64,000 nt of DNA. It comes from Yoonia sp035117555. GTDB taxonomy: Bacteria > Pseudomonadota > Alphaproteobacteria > Rhodobacterales > Rhodobacteraceae. Made by a program: the position numbers and the translations under genes. A model generated the notes under the pieces. That model saw only the letters and a program-made list of their open reading frames with translations, had not been told where the DNA came from and made no database searches. The number at the start of each line of letters is the position of its first letter. The first letter of the stretch is position 1. The stretch is from the NCBI RefSeq assembly GCF_035117555.1, contig NZ_JAYKPK010000007.1, forward strand, positions 62,001-126,000. The letters run 5' to 3'. Below are positions 60,488 through 64,000 of the stretch, piece after piece.

Positions 60488-62087
60488 TTCTGATCCATTG
60501 ATAGAGCCAGGTTTCTGTAAGCTTGCGATCATAACCCGCGACATGCGCGGAAAGTTCCACCACGCCGCCCTCGCCCGCGATGACATCAAGCACCATGCGC
60601 CAGATATCATGGCCTTCAACTGTGCCAAGAGTGACATTGACCAACTCGCCTCCCGTCACGCTGACGATCGGGGCCACATCATCGTCTGCCGACAGGCGGG
60701 AAAGAAAACCGCCCTTGAAATCAATGACAAATTTGCGCTTATTCGCGGCGTTGACCACGCCGGACACGCCCCCTGCCCCGGCCCGTGTTTCAACCACATG
60801 GGCAAGTTCAGCGGTGTCGCTTTCCGGCAAATCGCCCCAGCGCAAACGGTAGGAGAATTCCCGCGCATCGCCTGCTTTCACGTCACCCTCGGGGATAAAA
60901 TAGGCAACAATATTATCATTGACCTCAAGATCCGTCGGGATCTCGACAAGGCGGATGTGGCCGGGTCCCCAGTCGCTGGTCGGAACAACCTCCAGCGAGG
61001 GTCGCATTTCGTAATGTGCTTCCGCATCCTGATACTTGGCGAAATCGCGTTCGCGCTGATGCAGGCCAAAGCTGACCGGTCCGTCTTCTGCGAAATAGGA
61101 CCCCGCCAGCCTGACCGGGTTGTTCAGCGGACGCCAGATCACGTCGCCGCCGCGCTGCACGATCCGCAGCCCGTCGCTGTCATGGACGCGCGGCCGGTAA
61201 TCATCAAACCCGGTGCGGTTGATGCCATTATAGAGAAACATCGAGGTCATCGGCGCAATGCCCATTTCGCCCACATCGGCGCGGAAAAACAGCCGGGCAG
61301 TGACGTCCATCTCGGTCGTATCGCCGGGGCGAATGACAAAGCGGTAAGCGCCAGACACGCTCGGACTGTCCAGCAATGCATAAACGACTGTCTGTGCAGC
61401 GCCCTGCGGATCGCGTTCGAGATAGAAGCGGGTAAACCGCGGAAACTCCTCCGGCACAGGGCCGGCAGTATTCAAAGCCAGGCCACGCGCGCTCAGCCCG
61501 TAACGGCTGTCGCGGCCCAGCGCGCGGAAGTAGCTCGCGCCAAGAAAGGACACCAATTCATCGAAACGGTCAGGATGATTGAGCGGCGCATTCAGCCGGA
61601 AACCAGCGACACCGGGAAGTTCCGCATGTGCAGGCACACGATCAGCCAGTTCGTTGAGATATTCGAAATCATCGGTCGAAAAGATCATCGGCGTCGCCGC
61701 TGCGCTGTCACCGTCGCGCGTGACTTCGAACAACTTCACAGGCTCGCCAAACAGCCAGCCGGTGTGGAAAGCATGAACCTGGAACGGCGCATCACTCTCA
61801 GCCCAACGAGCGCGATCCGCATTGAACCTGATCAGCCGGTAATCGTCATAGTCCAGCGCGCCCAGAAAACCCTCGGGCGGCGTGGGTTCGACATAAGCGT
61901 CTGCGGCATGGGCCTGCGCCAGTTCAGTCAAGGTTTCAAAAGAAAAAGGCTCGGATGTCAGTGCAGCAGAAGCAGAATCTTCAGCTGCAACCTCCTGCGC
62001 GCCACCACGGCTGGCCAGCATCATCGCGGCGGATGCGGCGCTAACTTGCAACAGATTACGCCGGCTCATCAGTGTCGAATAGTTCAT
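60477..62087 (-). CDS. opgG: glucans biosynthesis protein G
   Basis: The 536-residue periplasmic protein has a Tat-type signal (SRRNLLQVSAASAAMMLASRG) and the MdoG domain: PFSFETLTELAQAHAADAYV, GALDYDDYRLIRFNADRARW, FGRDSRYGLSARGLALNTA-type segment, and FLYNGINRTGFDDYRPRVHDSDGL. OpgG processes the nascent glucan backbone. AAGGA is five bases before the ATG. It is the first gene of opgG-orf-opgH-opgC. Confidence 0.96.
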   Translation of the reverse strand: MNYSTLMSRRNLLQVSAASAAMMLASRGGAQEVAAEDSASAALTSEPFSFETLTELAQAHAADAYVEPTPPEGFLGALDYDDYRLIRFNADRARWAESDAPFQVHAFHTGWLFGEPVKLFEVTRDGDSAAATPMIFSTDDFEYLNELADRVPAHAELPGVAGFRLNAPLNHPDRFDELVSFLGASYFRALGRDSRYGLSARGLALNTAGPVPEEFPRFTRFYLERDPQGAAQTVVYALLDSPSVSGAYRFVIRPGDTTEMDVTARLFFRADVGEMGIAPMTSMFLYNGINRTGFDDYRPRVHDSDGLRIVQRGGDVIWRPLNNPVRLAGSYFAEDGPVSFGLHQRERDFAKYQDAEAHYEMRPSLEVVPTSDWGPGHIRLVEIPTDLEVNDNIVAYFIPEGDVKAGDAREFSYRLRWGDLPESDTAELAHVVETRAGAGGVSGVVNAANKRKFVIDFKGGFLSRLSADDDVAPIVSVTGGELVNVTLGTVEGHDIWRMVLDVIAGEGGVVELSAHVAGYDRKLTETWLYQWIRNDA

Positions 62088-62472
62088 GTCGGTCCTTAAA
62101 GCGGCTTATTCCAACGGCTTGCGCCGCAAATCGCAGCGATTCTACCAGATAGCCCATCACATTAGCACATATTGCGGCAGTGCAGCGAAGCGCAAGATCT
62201 CGTGAGATAACGCGCGAAGGGTAAGCGCGGTTCCGCCAGTTCATCGCGTGATTCCGGCCCAATCTGCCTGTTTTTAGTTCAGATCGCGAAAAGCTAATGT
62301 TTTCGAAGGCTTCGACCAATTAATCGATACGGACCGCGCGCAACCTTTATAGCCGTGCTCGGCAGATAAGCGATTAACCATCGCCAGACTTGATTGAACG
62401 ATGGCGCCGGAATGGTTGCAGGAAGCACGCACAATTGACCCCGTTGACAGGTTATTTGACATCTGCTTACAA

Positions 62473-62491
62473 TGCGCAAACGTTATCTCAA
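62473..62491. promoter_or_regulatory. LacI-type operator candidate, site 1 (upstream of lacI gene)
   Basis: TGCGCAAACGTTATCTCAA matches 18 of 19 bases of the site at 63605-63623, with AACGTT at the centre as in many LacI-family operators. It is 50 bp before the regulator's TTG start. The rest of the 454-bp gap 62088-62541 has no gene. Confidence 0.7.
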
Positions 62492-62541
62492 ATTTGGCGC
62501 AATATGCTTGTGTCATCAGATAACGCAGGGAGGATTGTATT

Positions 62542-63567
62542 TTGCGGGTGACTATTCGCGATGTCGCATCACGTGCTGGGGTCAGTGTGACCACGGCATC
62601 ACGCGCGCTGAACGGCGAGGGCCGGATGGCACCCGCAACACGCAACCGCGTTCAAGAAGCGGCCAAGGCGCTGGAATATCGCCCGAACCCGATCGCACAG
62701 GGGCTGGTACGCAAACGATCCTTTACGCTGGGCCTTTTGACCAACGACACTTACGGACGGTTCACCCTGCCCGTCGCTGCGGGCGTGTCAAATGCGGTGG
62801 TTGATCGTGGCGTATCAGTACTTCTGGCGTCCTATCAGGATGATCCCGACCTTGCGCGGATCAACCTGCAAGCATTGCAGGACAGGCAGGTCGATGGGCT
62901 GATCCTCGCCGGAAAGCGGATTGACCGCGCGCCCCATGCCAGCCTGCTGCGATCCGGGATTCCGACGGTTCATGTCATGTCGGCCTGCGACAATGACGGG
63001 ATCGCCTTTGTCCCGGACGATGCAGGCGGTGCGCGGATCGCGACGCAGCATCTGCTTGATCTGGGACGACGCAAGATCGCCCATATCACCGGCCCAACCA
63101 GCTTTACTGCGGCCCGTATCCGCGCCGAAAGTTACATCCGGACGCTGGCCGACAATGGCGCAAAGCCATGGGGTGATGCGATCTATGGTGCCTGGTCGGA
63201 ACAGCATGGCTTTGACCTTGCCCTGCACCTTTATGACCGCAAACGCCGGGCAGATGCCCCTGACGCGATCTTTTGCGGCAACGACCAGATCGCGCGCGGC
63301 ATGATTGACGGGCTGACCCAACTTGGCGTGTCAGTCCCGGATGATGTCGCCATCGTCGGTTTTGACAATTGGGAGATTTTCGCAGCGGCCACCCGTCCGC
63401 CGTTGACAACCATCGATATGGGGCTGGTCGAATTGGGCCGTCAGGCAGGCCTATGCCTGCTGGACCTGATCGACGGGCAAACCTGTGCGAGCGGGCTGAC
63501 CCGCACGCCGAGCCAACTTGTTATCCGGCAGTCATGCGGGGCAGATCGCACCGACATCGCTGCATGA
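62542..63567 (+). CDS. LacI-family transcriptional regulator
   Basis: The 341-residue repressor starts at TTG (GGAGG eight bases upstream). The HTH/hinge is complete (RVTIRDVASRAGVSVTTASRALNGEGRMAPATRNRVQEAAKALEYRPNPIAQGL as helices and hinge) and the periplasmic-binding-protein-like domain follows (DGLILAGKRID, HVMSACDNDG, IVGFDNWEIFAAATRPPLTTI). It probably controls the sugar ABC transporter that follows 88 bp later. Confidence 0.95.
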   Translation: MRVTIRDVASRAGVSVTTASRALNGEGRMAPATRNRVQEAAKALEYRPNPIAQGLVRKRSFTLGLLTNDTYGRFTLPVAAGVSNAVVDRGVSVLLASYQDDPDLARINLQALQDRQVDGLILAGKRIDRAPHASLLRSGIPTVHVMSACDNDGIAFVPDDAGGARIATQHLLDLGRRKIAHITGPTSFTAARIRAESYIRTLADNGAKPWGDAIYGAWSEQHGFDLALHLYDRKRRADAPDAIFCGNDQIARGMIDGLTQLGVSVPDDVAIVGFDNWEIFAAATRPPLTTIDMGLVELGRQAGLCLLDLIDGQTCASGLTRTPSQLVIRQSCGADRTDIAA

Positions 63568-63604
63568 TCACGACGACCGAAAGTGGAGGAGCTTTTTGTC
63601 GTTT

Positions 63605-63623
63605 TGCGCAAACGTTCTCTCAA
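63605..63623. promoter_or_regulatory. LacI-type operator candidate, site 2 (upstream of ABC transporter gene)
   Basis: TGCGCAAACGTTCTCTCAA lies 32 bp before the ATG of the substrate-binding protein gene and differs at one base from site 1. Two copies before the regulator and its likely target strongly suggest the regulator's own binding site. Confidence 0.7.
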
Positions 63624-63655
63624 TGACGAGAGACGCACCAAGGAGGAGAAGACAG

Positions 63656-64000
63656 ATGAACTTTCGGACAGTGACCAGCGGGCTCGCGCTTGCAACGCTT
63701 GGTATGGGTTTCGTGCCGGGGATCGCCGTGGCAGAGACCTTTTCTCTCTGGGTCCGCTCTGACGGATCGGAATTCATGCCGCCACTTGTCGAGGCATTCA
63801 ATGCCATGGGCGAGCATGAAGCAAACCTGCAGATCGTTCCGGTGGATGAACTTGTGCAGCGCTACGCCATCGCCAGCGCAGGCGGATCAGCCCCTGACGC
63901 GCTATCGCTCGACCTAATTTTCACCCCTGCCTTTGCAGAGGCCGGGCAACTGCGCGATATGACAGAATTTACGCAGGCGCTGCCGTATTTTGGCGACCTG
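63656..64000 (+). CDS. sugar ABC transporter substrate-binding protein (partial, runs off right edge)
   Basis: An ATG preceded by AAGGAGGAG opens a frame that continues to the window edge (115 residues). It has a Sec signal (LALATLGMGFVPGIAVAE) and an extracellular solute-binding family 1 start: FSLWVRSDGSEFMPPLVEAFN and IASAGGSAPDALSLDLIFTPAFAEAGQL. With the LacI regulator upstream the ligand is likely a carbohydrate. Permease and ATPase genes are expected beyond the window. Confidence 0.9.
   Translation, partial: MNFRTVTSGLALATLGMGFVPGIAVAETFSLWVRSDGSEFMPPLVEAFNAMGEHEANLQIVPVDELVQRYAIASAGGSAPDALSLDLIFTPAFAEAGQLRDMTEFTQALPYFGDL

Noticed and set aside
60498..62099. 533-codon plus-strand open frame
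   Set aside because: Antisense to opgG, with no recognisable motif; a composition shadow.
1..64000. CRISPR arrays, rRNA operons and known riboswitches
   Set aside because: No regularly spaced repeats, no rRNA sequence and no riboswitch consensus that I could recognise.

Overview
The window looks like chromosomal DNA of a marine alphaproteobacterium of the order Rhodobacterales (Roseobacter group). The grounds are moderate to high GC, dense operons with ATGA overlaps, the conserved block SPOR lipoprotein - D,D-carboxypeptidase - tmk - holB, the ectABC-ask cluster with a divergent ectR, a TRAP transporter and an opgG-orf-opgH-opgC operon. Assignment to a genus is not possible from the sequence alone.

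Layout: 1-3646 holds housekeeping genes on the minus strand (holB partial, tmk, D-Ala-D-Ala carboxypeptidase, SPOR lipoprotein). An intact tRNA-Ser(UGA) at 3868-3957 is the integration site of a 6.5-kb element (3944-10503). The element is bounded by a 14-bp direct repeat of the tRNA 3' end. It carries a tyrosine integrase, an AlpA-like regulator, a primase-helicase, three small unknown genes, a candidate origin with iteron-like repeats, 10-bp repeats inside both ends, and a striking excess of the 8-mer CCTGCCGG (15 copies). tRNA-Arg(UCU) follows. 10902-15220 encodes a three-domain glycosyltransferase/hydrolase fusion and a paralogous glycosyltransferase.

15217-24048 is a divergent catabolic cluster. 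The minus arm has a citryl-CoA lyase-like protein, a class III CoA-transferase, a TRAP transporter (DctPQM) and an FMN reductase. The plus arm has an intradiol (hydroxyquinol-type) dioxygenase, an IclR regulator and an amidohydrolase. It probably handles an imported aromatic or N-containing organic acid. OxyR and KatG (24050-27267) form a divergent peroxide-defence pair.

27376-37496 contains an L,D-transpeptidase, a secreted small protein, an autotransporter with an ice-binding-type (DUF3494) passenger, a membrane pair of M16 peptidase proteins (one with the zinc motif, one without), a polar amino-acid ABC transporter and a single-domain BLUF blue-light sensor. 37493-44131 has a gamma-glutamyltransferase remnant and a cell-envelope cluster around a 1139-residue von Willebrand A protein. 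A LuxR-type regulator without luxI and an IS630-type transposase scrap precede the ectoine cluster (45377-49981), which lacks ectD. Two perfect palindromes with a shared core lie in the ectA/ectR intergenic region.

50004-64000 contains a DeoR regulator, an autotransporter displaying an endonuclease/exonuclease/phosphatase domain, a type I secretion MFP/ABC pair, the osmoregulated periplasmic glucan operon, and at the right edge a LacI regulator followed by a sugar ABC transporter substrate-binding protein (partial). Two nearly identical 19-bp operator-like sites precede those last two genes. A recurring theme is osmotic and surface adaptation: ectoine, periplasmic glucans, autotransporters and envelope proteins.
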